Part shown: in pieces, positions 48,802-60,803 of the stretch
Layout: each line of letters begins with the position of its first letter
Position numbering within the stretch: position 1 is the stretch's first letter
From: Aspergillus flavus
Taxonomy: Eukaryota; Ascomycota; Eurotiomycetes; Eurotiales; Aspergillaceae
Reading direction: 5' to 3'
Length of the DNA stretch: 64,000 bases
NCBI RefSeq assembly: GCF_009017415.1
Contig: NC_092404.1
Coordinates: forward strand, 1,488,001-1,552,000
Notes under the pieces: generated by a model
What the model saw: the letters and a program-made list of their open reading frames with translations, nothing else
Database searches by the model: none
What the model was told of the DNA's origin: nothing
Made by a program: the position numbers and the translations under genes

Positions 48802-51703
48802 TCATGCTTCGGCTTCTACCTCTGGAGCCCCGTTGGCTGCTGACTCGGCTTGTTCGTCATCGTTGACGTCGATAAGGGACTCTGATGAAGGAGGCTCAGG
48901 GACAACGCCTTCCTTCTCCAGGCGGAGGTACTCATCCCATTCTGGGAAGAGGTCGTCATCGGCGGTAGCGTCGGGAGCACCGGGAGGAACACCGATCAGG
49001 CGAGCGATCTTTGTCTTTCCAGACTGCTCAAGCGACTGCTTCCACTGAACTACGAGCTCGGGTGCCCGGGATGGCTTGTAGGTTTGTGTGAAAAGGACAG
49101 CTTCCGCGAGACGGTTGGTCCGCACAAGAAGATCTGTGCAGGCATCGATATCACCGAGAGACCACAAGGTAGAGAAAGCAACATTGTGCAGACCGGCCTC
49201 GGACGCTTGTTCTGCGAGGTTACGGAGACCCTGCTTGTTGCCGCTGGCGGTGTGCAACAGCAAAAGGGAGCCGACATCCTTTGCATTGGTGAAACATTCC
49301 TGAGCCAATTCCAGATTCCATCCTGCCAGGGCAGCATCACCAACAGTTTTCCATTTATGTTCGACGTTAGCTTCACGAGCAATTTCGAGGGCAATGTCGA
49401 GATTGTTGAGAGAAAGGGCAAGGTCGAAACGATGTTCGGGGTCAGTGGCAACTTCAAGGGCCATGTCCTTGTAGCCCTGGCCTTCGAGGAACCGCGCAAC
49501 CTTGTTGATCTGGTCCTGCGGGATGTCCTTCAGCAGCTCTGCTGCCATATCCATGTCTCCACGAAGAACCACGGTCTGGTACTCGACCATGCTAAGTGAA
49601 AGACCAAAAGAAACAACATTGACATCCTTGTCGGCTAGATACACCCTGCCATCGCGAGGCAAGTAGCCAAGGACATACATTCCCTGGTCAAAGTGAGAGA
49701 TTGTGTAGGTCTGATCACCAACAAGGTAGTTCAGGCGGTTGGTCGAATTGGTGTAGATAAAGCAGTCACCAACCCATTGACCTGTCCTGACAGTCTCATT
49801 GACATCAGTGACGACTTCGAAGGCCGACTCAACACCATCCTCATCGGCTTCCCCCTCATTGAGGCCGTTGATATAGTTTTCCCTCGAGAATCGGAGCACG
49901 TAGAATGAGTCCTCACAGGCAAGAGTAACCAACTCTCCAGACTCAGACCAATAAACCTAGAAGCAGTGTTAGCGGCTGAGACTTACAATGGATATTTTTC
50001 GGTGATGCTTACGGCCTTCGGGTCGACTTCAATGCGACGGACTAGATTACCGGTCTCCCAATCGAACATACCAATGCCTCCTTGTCCTTTGACACCAAGA
50101 AGCACACCATCAGTGAGTCCTTCGGCTTGGAAGCCGACATCTAGGCCGCCGCTGACCTCCTTGAAATTCCTAAAGATCTTGACACTAGTTGGTGACTCGC
50201 GAATAGCATAGTCGTTGCTGTTATCCTTCGAGCCCCAGGCGAAATCAAGTGCTTGCCCGAATGCCTTATTTCTCCAAGCAAGAGCAGTGTAGATGATATA
50301 TTCTCCATCACCGCAAACTGAAACGAAACGGCCATTGGGCGAGTGTGATAGTGTCTGGGGGTAGACCTCACATGAGCCCAGCTCTTTTGTCGGTAAGGAG
50401 ATTGGTGCGCCATCCTTGATAGTAGCATCACCACCCTTAATGACTGTTGAAACCACTTCATTGTGTCTTGCCCAGACGACCTTTCCTGATCCGTCCATAG
50501 AGACGGCGGGTTCCTCGCGACCCATTTTCACGACCACTGCACCATCATCAAACCCCATTGCGATACCTTGTTTACCACGCTGGTATGCAACACACCACGC
50601 TCTTTCAAGGCCATAGCTTAATGATTGCTCCAATCGGTATGTGTTTGCGTGCCAAATCTTGATTGTTCCATCTTCAGATCCCGAAATGATCACTGGTAAT
50701 TCTGGGTGATAGCAGGCGAAGGAAACATTACTTGTGTGCCCTTCCAATGTCGCAATGAGCGCTTTTGTGGTATAATCCCAGATCTTGACCGTCTTGTCAT
50801 CTGAGGTGGTAAGAAGATACGGCTTATCGGCTTGCGGATAGTAGTCGACATAGTTAACACCCTTCGTCTCGTGGGCCTCCAATGTGAAATTGGCATGTGG
50901 GGAACCAAGACTCCAGATCTTGACCGTCCGATCCAAACAAGCCGATGCGAATGTGTTTGTGTCCTTAGGGTTAATGGACAGTCCCATCACATAATGAGCG
51001 TGGCCTTCGTACACCTGGACACACTTCCAACCTTTCTCCCAATCCCAGAGCTTGATTGTCATGTCATCGGAGGCTGTAAGAACGAAAGGTTGGGTGGGAT
51101 GAACAGCAATCGAACGGATATAGTCTGGGTGGGCCTCAAACGAGGCAATCTTCTCGGAAGTGTTGTAGTTGTATACGCGGAGTTGGAAGTCATCTGATCC
51201 GCAAACAATCCAGTTTTTGCGGGCAATAAACCGACCAGCTCGAACGGGGACATCGGTAAGTTCAAAGGTTTTGATGATTGACTACGGGGATTGACGGTCA
51301 GAAGACAATTGGGCGTGACGTTGCTCATCAAACACTTACCTGAGTCTCGTAAGACCAGATGTATACGTGACCTGTGGATTCCGATTAGCGCATTCGGCCT
51401 ATAACCATTTAAATGCAGATCCCCCAACGCACCGCTGTATAAGGTTGTCAGGATCTGAGGCCAGTCAGTATAATGTGTCGGCACCTGAGATCGTAGAGGC
51501 ACTCACCCATGGCTCCGTCGGATGGAAATCAATGCCCTTTACTCGCTCCGAGCGAGCAAAGAGCTGTCTCTATTGCGTTGCAATTATGGTCAGCAACAAT
51601 ATCATTTCCCTTTAAATGTATCCCCAAATGAAGAAGCGCTAGCCTATTCCACATTGAGAATCGTTCCAAACAACACACGGCGTACCTTAACATCCAGTCT
51701 CAT
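48802..51703 (-). CDS. SEC27: Coatomer (COPI) beta' subunit
   Basis: WD40/alpha-solenoid subunit of the COPI coat that retrieves dilysine cargo from Golgi to ER. Six coding exons on the minus strand: 51703-51686, 51569-51507, 51454-51433, 51371-51340, 51281-50013, 49956-48802; 852 aa. The first exons give MRLDVKRQLFARSERVKGID, and the small third and fourth exons join as SGHVYIWSYETQ. WD repeats include VLTASDDMTIKLWDW, FASACLDRTVKIWSL, LLTTSDDKTVKIWDY and IISGSEDGTIKIWHA. The second half is the beta' TPR-like solenoid (MDMAAELLKDIPQDQINKVA), ending in an acidic tail. The 5' end is split into four short exons, a point where automated models often fail. Confidence 0.94.
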
Positions 51704-52396
51704 GTTGTGTGGGGAAGGAGAATGTCGCGACTATTTGCGGCGTCGGGGACGGAGGGGAAGAAACCAGGCCACGAGCGGCTCAGACAGGCCAGCCCGGAGT
51801 TGCAAATAACTTCCGTTGGAAGTATGTATTGAAAGCGCAGAAAAATGAGGAAGTCCCCGACCGGAATAGCCTGTAGGTCACCAATGTAGATGTTCAGGGA
51901 CTCGGCAGCGATGTGTCCACAAGGAGATGGAATCCCGCCAGCTATCTACATTAGCCTAGCGACCTGAGCCCTCACCGCCTACGATTCTAGGCTCCATGCA
52001 AGATATGTATGGATGATTTCCAGTTCAAACTCATGCTACTTTACTTCTCCCATTTACCCTATGTACGGAGTAGTTGCTATCCTTTAAATTTAAACATTCT
52101 GAGCGTCCGCTAAAATGATTGCTATGCCCACAAACACACAGCAGCGTGGCCGTTGACATTGTCTACAATTTTCCAATGTTTTAACGATCAACCACCTTCG
52201 TCTATTGCGCAGGAGACTTCCTAGATAACCTTGAACTCGATAGCTGTATAGAGCATAAAGACATCAACCTTCTAATAATGGATATAATTTCGACAAGATA
52301 GCGTTCCTTTCCATTTGACACGCATCGGCTAATAAATACAAGTGGGGTTAAGGATCATAGAAATGAACAAGTCTTTTTATTCATCGGGGTCAGCCT
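51704..52396. other. Intergenic, SEC27 promoter and complex I gene 3' flank
   Basis: Contains one TACGGAGTA motif (52064-52072). No gene seen. Confidence 0.4.
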
Positions 52397-53225
52397 TTAT
52401 GCAGAGTCTTTGCGCTCAAAATAGGACCACTGGCCAGGGGCGGGCTGTTCCTCTAGCTCCTCCCAACTTGTCGGACGTCAGCGAATTCCTTGCATGATCA
52501 TACTCCTCGGAATTTGAGAACTTACACCTTGGACTTGGACATCTCGTCAACGAGCTTCAGCTCACCCTCTGCGACCTGGATGACCTCCTCAATAAGGCCG
52601 GCTCCAATCTGGTTCTCGATTTCGGCAACCCTTGGGTTAATTGTTAGCTTTGCTTCCCAAGAAAGTGCAACGTGTGAACGTACTGCTCTGCTTCCAAGGC
52701 GGGCTCGTTCTCCCACTTCATAGCATGAGTTTGGAAATCAGACTCGTTCTCTGCCTTAACCGAATCTTCGATAGCCTGGTGCCACCGAGCTTCTTCCTCT
52801 GGGGTACGGGCAGGGCCTTCACTGGTCGGCTCGAGGGCTTCTCCATCCCACTCCTCACCACGAGGATTGTCGCTTCCATCGCTGCGCATGACTGCCGCGT
52901 ACGTGCCATCTGGGCGAAGGAGAGAGGCGAACCGCTCAGGTTCAGTACCAATAGCCTTCTTCACGCGCTCCAACCAAGCCTCATAGCCAGGAGGTTTCGT
53001 AGATTCGACAATTTGCAGGCGGTGGCGGGTTAAAGCCTCGGTAGACTGGCGGTAGACGGAAGACTCGGGGAAGGCCTTCAACTTCTGCAGGGTAGTTGTG
53101 TAGAGATAGATCAAAGTCGGGCGGGGACTGGGATGAGTGACAAGGCCGGTGATACCGGTGGGAGCGAAAGGCTCCAGGTACCGGGCCGGCTTGACGTTGG
53201 CCAGCAACCGGAATGTAGACCTCAT
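52397..53225 (-). CDS. NADH:ubiquinone oxidoreductase 29.9 kDa-type subunit (NDUFA5 family)
   Basis: Accessory subunit of mitochondrial complex I. Three exons on the minus strand: 53225-52684, 52630-52526, 52466-52397; 238 aa. The chosen start MRSTFRLLANVKPARYLEP gives a basic presequence-like N-terminus. The ETC_C1_NDUFA5 domain is seen in TLIYLYTTTLQKLKAFPESS, followed by YRQSTEALTRHRLQIVE. The C-terminal helix EIENQIGAGLIEEVIQVAEG precedes the end ELEEQPAPGQWSYFERKDSA. An upstream in-frame extension (to 53297) is unlikely because it would bury the presequence. Confidence 0.88.
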
Positions 53226-53739
53226 TGTAATAGGGGGGGTATATGAGAAGAAGAGGGGAAAGAATTGACCCAAAAAGGTGAAGGATATCAGGGCCAATGG
53301 CAGACCATGTAATTTAGTATCTCAGGTTGTCATTGACTTCGGGAGCGAAGTTGAGGTTCCGTCGGGAGGCGGAGAAACAGAGATTCCACCAGGACGTTCC
53401 GGCCACTTTCATCTGAAGGGAACTAAACTTATCGATCTCTCCGCGCTTAGGGGGTTTACCCATTCTCAACCCGCATTCGAGACCAGCCTTCGTCTTGAGG
53501 ACCTGCGGATTTGTCCGCAGATTTCTCTTCAGGTTTAAATATAATCGCCTGCTTTGGTTTTAGAGCCGGTTTCTCTGCGGTGGTTGTTCCAACTTGCTGT
53601 GGCCACCGAGCCGCATTTCGACACTCGTTCTAGGTCTTCATGTGCCACCCGTAATTTCTTTGGCAATCGCCCTTTGTTCTTACGTTCACTTTCCTCAAAG
53701 ACAACGCATCAGGGTCCTAGACCTTGACTTACAGTCAGT
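53226..53739. promoter_or_regulatory. Divergent promoter: complex I subunit / PDI
   Basis: A 514-nt region shared by two divergently transcribed genes. No distinctive motif identified. Confidence 0.4.
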
Positions 53740-56104
53740 ATGAGGGCATCCTTGCTGGCGTGTTCGCTTCTCTCTTTATTCTCTATCCCCACCCTCGCTT
53801 CCCCTTCCGACAAGGTCCTTGAATCCAGAGATGGTCGACTTGTGAAGAGAGCCGACGATCCCGTCGACCCGGGTACCCTGTCTACTACCTTCAACGGCGT
53901 TGAAGTGCCTCCTATGAAAGACTTGACACCTGATAACTTCGAGGAAACCATCAAGGACGGCTACTGGTCAGAACTCTCTATCATTTCGGTGTCTAGATGT
54001 CGACTCTAACATCTACTAGGTTTATTAAGCAATTCTCTCCTGCCTGCCCGCATTGCCAAAAGATCGCTCCTACCTGGCAGACGCTCTATGAATATTACTA
54101 TGTAAGTTCTATGGCTTCGTCCATTAGGAAGTGTGCTCATTCAAGCCCGCTAACAAACGGTAGACTTCGGATCCTTTGGCCTCTTCCTCTTCGAAACCAT
54201 CCGATACTAAGTCTCTCAACTCCTTCCATGGCTTCTACAATTTCCATTTCGCATCGCTGAACTGCCAGGCCTATGGCGACTTTTGCAAGAAATTGGATGT
54301 CAAGTACTTCCCGCAATTCTCGCTGTATCACAATGGTGAAAAAGTAGAGGAGTTCACGGGAAAGAAATCAATGGAGGGGCTGAGCGAGTACGTTGAAGAC
54401 AAACTTGAATCGATCAAGCCTGGGTCTCGTCCTGCGAAGGGGGTCAACTTACCGAAGCCCGGCGCCAAGGGCGTGGATACGAAGGCTGAACCAGAGGTCC
54501 CTGCTGCTAAAGACAAGGACCCCGAGGCAGGCGCCAAGGCTGGTGAAAAGCACAATGAGCAGGTTTCCGCCGAGGATGCATCTTCCGAGAAAGCCTCCAC
54601 GTTGAAGAGCAAAACGAAACCGAAAGGGGGTCCAGCAAACCCTCAAGGAATCTCTGTTCCCCTCACCGCCGAGAGCTTCCAGAAACTTGTTACGACCACA
54701 CAGGATCCCTGGTTCATTAAGTTTTATGCCCCATGGTGTCATCATTGCCAGGCACTTGCCCCTAACTGGGCGCAAATGGCCAGGGAAATGCAAAACGTTC
54801 TCAACATCGGAGAAGTAAACTGCGACGCTGAGCCCAGACTTTGCAAAGATGCCCATGTATCGGCCTTTCCCACTATGTATTTCTTCCGCGGTGGTGAGAG
54901 GGTCGAATACAACGGTCTTCGGGGTCTAGGCGATCTAGTCAACTATGCCAAAAAGGCAGTTGACGTTGGCTTGGGTGTTCAGGACGTCGACGCCACTTCC
55001 TTCAAGGAGCTGGAGGAGAAGGAAGAAGTCATTTTCTTGTACTTCTACGACCACGCTACGACATCGGAGGATTTTGAGGCTCTGGAGCGCCTAACTCTTA
55101 GCTTAATCGGCCATGGACGAATTGTGAAAACGAACAGCGCAGCCTTGGCTGAACGGTTCAAGATTTCAACATGGCCCCGCCTTCTTGTTGTCCGAGACGG
55201 TCGAGCCAACTACTATACTCCGATTGCTCCCAAGGATATGCGAGACTTCCGACAGATCTTGGGATGGATGCGCACTGTGTGGCTACCCATAGTCCCCGAG
55301 CTCACAGCCTCCAATGCTCGGGAAATCATGGATGGCAGGTATGTGGTTCTCGGAATCTTGAGCCGGGGACGCTCGGACGAATTCTTGCAGTCAAAGAGGG
55401 AGCTGAAGAGCGCGGCTCTTGAATGGATGGACAAGCAGGTTCAGTTGTTCCAATTGGAACGGGCAGAACTTCGAGATGCCAAACAGCTCCGCATTGAGGA
55501 GGCTGATGACCGTAACGACCAGCGCGCATTGCGAGCTGCCAAAAACATGCGCATCACTATACGTGAAGATGACAAGAAACAAGTCGGCTTCGCGTGGGTT
55601 GACGGCGATTTCTGGGAACGGTGGTTGAGAAATACGTATGGTATTGATGTGGCAAATGGGGAACGAGTCATCATCAACGATCACGATGTGAGTGCCCTCC
55701 TTTGGGGAAGAAGACGATTGTTTTGATATTCATACTAATCCGACCAGAACCGACGGTACTGGGACTCATCTTCGAGCGGGTCTCCCATCCTGGCCTCGCG
55801 TACTTCTATTCTCGAAACTATTCCTCTTGTGATCGCCAACTCCCCTAAGTTGACACCGAAGTCCACTGTTGGCACCTTTGAGTCTGTCTTTTTTTCCGCT
55901 CGGTCCTTCATCGTCAACCACCCCATACTCTTTGTGCTCATCCTGATCTTCTCGGTTGTTGGCGCGACGTGGTTGGCACGAGCCAGAGGCCGGCGTGCCG
56001 GCCGCGGTGGCATTCTTGGTGTCACTAACGGCAACAATGGTTTCTTTCACCTTGATGGGAAAGAAGGTCTGTTGAACGGCGGCTCAACTGGAAAGGTTGA
56101 TTAG
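53740..56104 (+). CDS. Membrane-anchored ER protein disulfide isomerase, Eps1-like
   Basis: Four exons: 53740-53966, 54020-54101, 54164-55687, 55748-56104; 729 aa. Signal peptide MRASLLACSLLSLFSIPTLA. The first thioredoxin domain has CPHC (QFSPACPHCQKIAP) and the second CHHC (FYAPWCHHCQALAP); further thioredoxin-like regions lack CXXC. A linker rich in Lys, Glu, Ala and Pro lies between the two active domains. Near the C-terminus PILFVLILIFSVVGATWLA is a transmembrane helix followed by a short Arg-rich cytosolic tail; there is no HDEL. This layout matches yeast Eps1, which handles misfolded membrane proteins in ER quality control. Confidence 0.88.
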
Positions 56105-56885
56105 TCGACGGTCGATGATCCCGGAAGAATCATTTGTACAGTTATTATATTCATTTTTACCTCTTTTCCCTCATGACCTTTCCCTCCCTCCCTCCATCCT
56201 TCAATTCGCTCGCGTTGATTTCACCTGGTTTTTTATTGGATTTGTAAGGTTTTAACTGTGTTCTATATCTTGGTATTGATGATGCCCTTCATATATCTCG
56301 TTCCATTTTTACATTGATCTCCTGGTTCAAGCGGCGTTCGGGCGAGTGTTGTGCTGTCGGCAAGCTCCTCCATAATTTGTATCAGACACGCGAGTGCCTT
56401 ATTAGTACCTATACAGATTACAAAAAGCAATCACTTTATATTGCCAGTGGGAGAAAGGTGATGAAGCCTTAGTTAGGGTACAGTTTTAAAAGCAATGTCC
56501 TGATGCCACCTGGTAGCCTTGATAGGCGACAAAAAGGGAAAGAAGATGACTGGAACAGCTTAGGATTATAATTATCTTGGAAGTCTTTACATTTACTTAA
56601 TAGTGACCAAATCTGATATTCCAGAATCTCATACTATACAAGTTGCTCGAACTACTAACCGCGTTGACCTTGAATGTAAAAGCGAGGCTCTGATTCGACA
56701 GCCCATTTGTTTCACGTGATGGTCAATTGGCGGATGGTGATTGGCTATCAGGTTGCCGCAAGCATTGTGAACGTCGCGGAGTCTCCCGGTTTTCTACGAC
56801 TGCCTTGAATCTCAGTTGCTGCTGTCAATCATCGCTTTTTTAGAACGGTTCTTGCTTAGGTCCTACTTCTAAGTTTATAGACAAG
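56105..56885. other. Intergenic between the PDI and QCR10-like genes
   Basis: About 780 nt; 3' flank and promoter. No gene recognised. Confidence 0.4.
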
Positions 56886-57746
56886 ATGGTATGTGTATCC
56901 CACTCTGAAATTTTTACGTTTTAATCGGGTTAAAAGCCCGTTCACTCTCCGAGGACTCGGGTTATAAGTGTGATGTTCAATCGCACCATAGACCGGCTTT
57001 CAGCAGAGAAACTTTATGAAACTCACCAATTGCTAACAATTTTTGTCGCTATAGTTCTCTCAGACCCTTCGCCGTGCTGCGGCCCAGACTGCTGGTGCCT
57101 ACCGCTCTCCTTTCGCTCCCAAGTGAGATCCCCGAACTTCCAATGGACAGTATCGTATCACAATGTCCACATGGGCTGTACCTGTGCCCTGGGCTTGCTT
57201 GACTTGATCTTGGAAACGGTCTTTTGATCAATCTTCAACCCTGGGTGTGCGGCCAGCAAAGGCAGCCCACGCCGTGTCGCCAGGGTTGAGACCTACATAG
57301 CCGGCGAACAGAGAAGCCCAATGAGATCGTTGAATACACAACCGGAGGGATGAGGGACGCCTGCTAATTCGAATCCTTGATGGTCTCCAGGTACACTACT
57401 CCTCTTAACTTCCACGGTGTGACCGTTGGCGCTGCCACCAAGTAGTGAGTACCACCTGTTTTATACTCTCATTCATATTTCCCCACCTTCATTATTCCTC
57501 GTACTGACTGCGTTGCCATCACAGTGCCCAGATTGCCGCCACTTTCGGCGCCAGCGCTGGTGTCTTCGCTCTCTTCTTCTTCGGTGAAGTTCCCCGTGTC
57601 CGCAACGATATCCTGCGTCAGCTTCCTTTCTTCGACCAGTACTTCGACCGCACCATTGCCCCCGAGGACAACGTATGTACCCGTTTCCTTCACCTAGGAA
57701 TGCCGATTCGCGACGTGGCATGCTAACAATCATGTAGCCCTTCTAA
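56886..57746 (+). CDS. QCR10: Small mitochondrial inner-membrane protein, probable cytochrome bc1 subunit 10
   Basis: Five exons encode only 93 aa: 56886-56888 (just ATG), 57055-57122, 57391-57444, 57525-57672, 57738-57746 (Pro-Phe-stop). Intron phases are 0, 2, 2 and 0, all continuous. The product starts MFSQTLRRAAAQTAGAYRSP, which looks like a short mitochondrial sorting region. AAVGVF-type hydrophobic sequence (IAATFGASAGVFALFFFGEV) gives one membrane helix, followed by PRVRNDILRQLPFF and an end in PEDNPF. The pattern fits fungal QCR10 proteins of complex III; another small respiratory subunit is possible. The introns are large relative to the gene (166 and 268 nt). Confidence 0.6.
57234..57290 (+). 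ncRNA. Stem-loop inside intron 2 of the QCR10-like gene
   Basis: CAACCCTGG (57236-57244) pairs perfectly with CCAGGGTTG (57280-57288), extended outward by one A-T and one G-T pair. The loop is 35 nt and contains a further CGGC/GCCG pairing. It may be an intronic RNA element or a small RNA host site; no confident C/D or H/ACA assignment. Confidence 0.3.
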
Positions 57747-58977
57747 ACTTTTCCTTACGAAGTACGATCCATCAACCATATCCTACTCGCAGGGATTTCT
57801 TATGTTTGCGCATATGCTCCCTATCAGCTATATAGTGGAGGAAGGAGTCGGTTCTGTACTGTGTAGAATAGCAGCGATGAATTGTGACAGCACATAGACA
57901 CGCCTCCTTAATTATCACTTCCTTTGTTTCTCATGCCTCTGTTAGGTACTGCAAGTGTGCCTCGGTGATCAGTGCGTTTCCGGCATGTCGGGGCAGCCCA
58001 CAGCCAACCCGTCCTGCTAAAGATAGGGAACGATATATATGCTTAATGATGGTTGATGGTTGATGGTTGATTGTCTGGTGACAAAATCCATCCACGGTCA
58101 GGGTTTCCCATAAGGGCAGGTCCAGCCTACTTCAATAGTACTATCAAAGTAAGATTATATTTCAACAAAGAAAGACTGATCTGATGAACAGGTTGTTATC
58201 ATGTCGAATCAAAATCATCCGTAATGCCTTTATCTTCTGGATCTCATTCTTATCAGAGGTTGAACATTCGTCGGTTGAGACGCCACCCACCCGAGCTGAT
58301 AAGAAACCCCGGCTTTTGTGTCTTGGGCCCCTTACTAGAGCAAGACAGGTCGAAGCTATGTGACCAACCTTCTTTTGAACTGGCGCCGCCTGGAACTGCC
58401 CTGCTGAGTATGGACTATGCCGCCAAGCTTTGAAGAGCTGTGCGATTCAAGCGGAGTAGACCGATGTTGCTACAACATGAATGGTCTACTGCATACAAAG
58501 GAGAGTGTGACCAGATGCCAAGCAACAGTAACCCCCCACCTGGGAAGTTCCTCCCAGCTTCACCTTCCATGTCATTCGCAGATTACTTTTATCGGTTGAG
58601 ATATCATCCGCCAAAGAGAATGCGTCTCACCATCATGGTTTCGATCCTAGGGGGTGTGGATACGCTTCCCCCCGTGCAGAGTGCATGGTTACTCTTGATA
58701 TAACTACTTCGATACGCAACCCCTGCCCGGGACATATTCGCGTATATATTCCTTTTTCTTCCCCCTCTCCGGCAGTTCACCGTTGAGGGTGCCACTGAAA
58801 CGCTATATTTGTGTCACGGCGGCGTCACAGACTTTTGGTGGCCCGGCGACAATTCCGTGGTCAGCCTGGAATGACTGGTTGTTTATATTATCCGCTCTCT
58901 GCAGAGATAGCTGTCTGCCCGTCTAGAAATATTATCAAGATCCAAAACGATCCTCGATTGCGAAGGACATCGTCACC
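57747..58977. other. Intergenic, permease promoter
   Basis: About 1.2 kb with a TGATGGT minisatellite (58047-58067). ORFs at 58224-58703 are featureless. No gene supported. Confidence 0.4.
58047..58067. repeat. (TGATGGT)3 heptamer repeat
   Basis: Three exact tandem copies, followed by a degenerate fourth. Confidence 0.9.
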
Positions 58978-60803
58978 ATGTCTTCCGTGAGCAAGTCGAC
59001 GCCTTTAGATAAGACCACCTCGAAGGGGTCAGTATACGCCGATGTGGACCATGACCCGGTCACCACGGTGTTGCCAAATGGCGACGTGCCGTATACGGAC
59101 CATGCAATGGATGCGGATGAGAGGGTTATTGTAGCCCTGGGATACAAGCAGGAGTTCAAACGAGAGTTCTCGTTATGGACAACATTCTGCGTCAGCTTTG
59201 CTGTGCTTGGACTACTCCCGTCATTTGCAAGCACAATATACTATGGTAGCTATCCTGATGCCGGGCGGACTTTAACAGGCTGACATCCGTCCAGGAATGG
59301 GCTATGCGGGCACAGCAGGCATGGTCTGGGGTTGGATCATCGCCATGGTGTTCATCCAATGTGTTGCCATGTCAATGGCTGAACTGTGTTCGGCGATGCC
59401 AACAAGGTATGTCCATTTCGTTTTCTTTCGCGTCCACCAAGCGCTTGTTTTGGTTGTCTTTTATTGAGACTAACTTCACCAGTGGCGGCCTCTACTATGC
59501 TGCTGCAGTACTCGCACCTCCGGGATACGGACCATTCGCGGCGTGGATCACCGGGTGGTCCAACTGGATTGGACAAATTACAGCAGCACCGTCGGTGGAT
59601 TTTTCGCTGGCTGCGATGATCCTGGCTGCAGCGTCGATACAAAACCCGGACTACGTGCCTACTTCCTGGCAAACATTTCTCCTTACCACACTTATCATGA
59701 TCCTTCACGCGGCAATCAGCAGCATGCCAACGAAATGGGTTGCGCAGTTTAACTCGTGGGGCTCAACGTTCAACATGTTTGCGCTCATTGCTGTCATCAT
59801 TGCCATTCCGGCCGGGACGAAGAATGAACCCAAGTTCACCCCGTCGAAGGAAGTATGGGGGACAATCACCAATCTAACCGACTTTCCGGATGGGGTTGCA
59901 GTGCTCATGACGTTTGTCGGTGTGATCTGGACCATGTCTGGGTACGATTCTCCGTTCCATTTGAGCGAGGAATGTTCCAACGCAAACATCGCCTCTCCGC
60001 GGGCCATCGTGATGACCTCGGGCGTCGGGGGCTTGATGGGCTGGTTCTTGCAGCTTGTAGTCGCTTACACCGTCCTTGATATCGAGGCGATAATAGACTC
60101 TGATCTCGGGCAGCCTTGGGCATCATACTTGCTGCAGGTGATGCCTCAAAAAGCCGCCCTGGGAATACTCGCTTTAACTATTATCTGTGGGTTCTCGATG
60201 GGCCAGGGATGCATGGTAGCCGCCTCGCGAGTCACGTACGCCTATGCCCGCGACGACTGCTTTCCTTTATCAAGGATCTGGAAAAAGGTAGACAGTCGCA
60301 CCAAAACACCCGTGAACGCTGTCATCATAAATGCCATTCTCGGGATCCTTATGTGCCTCTTGATCCTCGCCGGGGATGTAGCGATCGGCGCTCTATTCTC
60401 TATTGGCGCCATTGCGCAGTTCGTTGCTTTTGCGATCCCTATTTGCATCCGGGTGTTCTTCGTTGGAAACCGTTTCCGACGGGGACCCTGGCACTTGGGG
60501 CCATTTGGTCCCTACATTGGAGCAACGGGTGTGCTCTTTGTGCTGCTGATGGTGCCAATTCTGTGCCTTCCCAGTGTGACAGGGGATGACCTGACACCAG
60601 ACCTGATGAATTGGACGTGTCTTGTCTGGGGCGCTCCGATGCTAGCGGTAACCATCTGGTGGGTGGTAGATGCCCACAAGTGGTTCAAGGGTCCAAAGGT
60701 CAATGTGGAGCATGCCATCCACCCCGTGGAGGAGGAGGAGCCCGTCGTTGTTGATGTGGGGTTCGATGGCGGCGAAGAAGAATTGGACCGAAGTCAGGGC
60801 TGA
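58978..60803 (+). CDS. Amino-acid/choline/GABA-type permease (APC superfamily, ACT family)
   Basis: Exons: 58978-59245, 59295-59406, 59483-60803; 566 aa. After a hydrophilic N-terminus comes ALGYKQEFKREFSLWTTFCV, the usual ACT-family entry to helix 1. About twelve hydrophobic segments follow, including MVWGWIIAMVFIQCVAMSMA, the helix 3 region GGLYYAAAVLAPPGYGPFAA, and GYDSPFHLSEECSNANIASP in the middle. The family includes Uga4 (GABA), Hnm1 (choline) and Bat/Tpo5 relatives, so the substrate is undecided. Plasma or vacuolar membrane H+-coupled transport is inferred. The acidic C-terminus is short. Confidence 0.9.

Noticed and set aside
57361..57390. tRNA-like B box (TTCGAATCC) in the QCR10-like intron
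   Set aside because: The flanking bases cannot form a T-arm stem or a cloverleaf.
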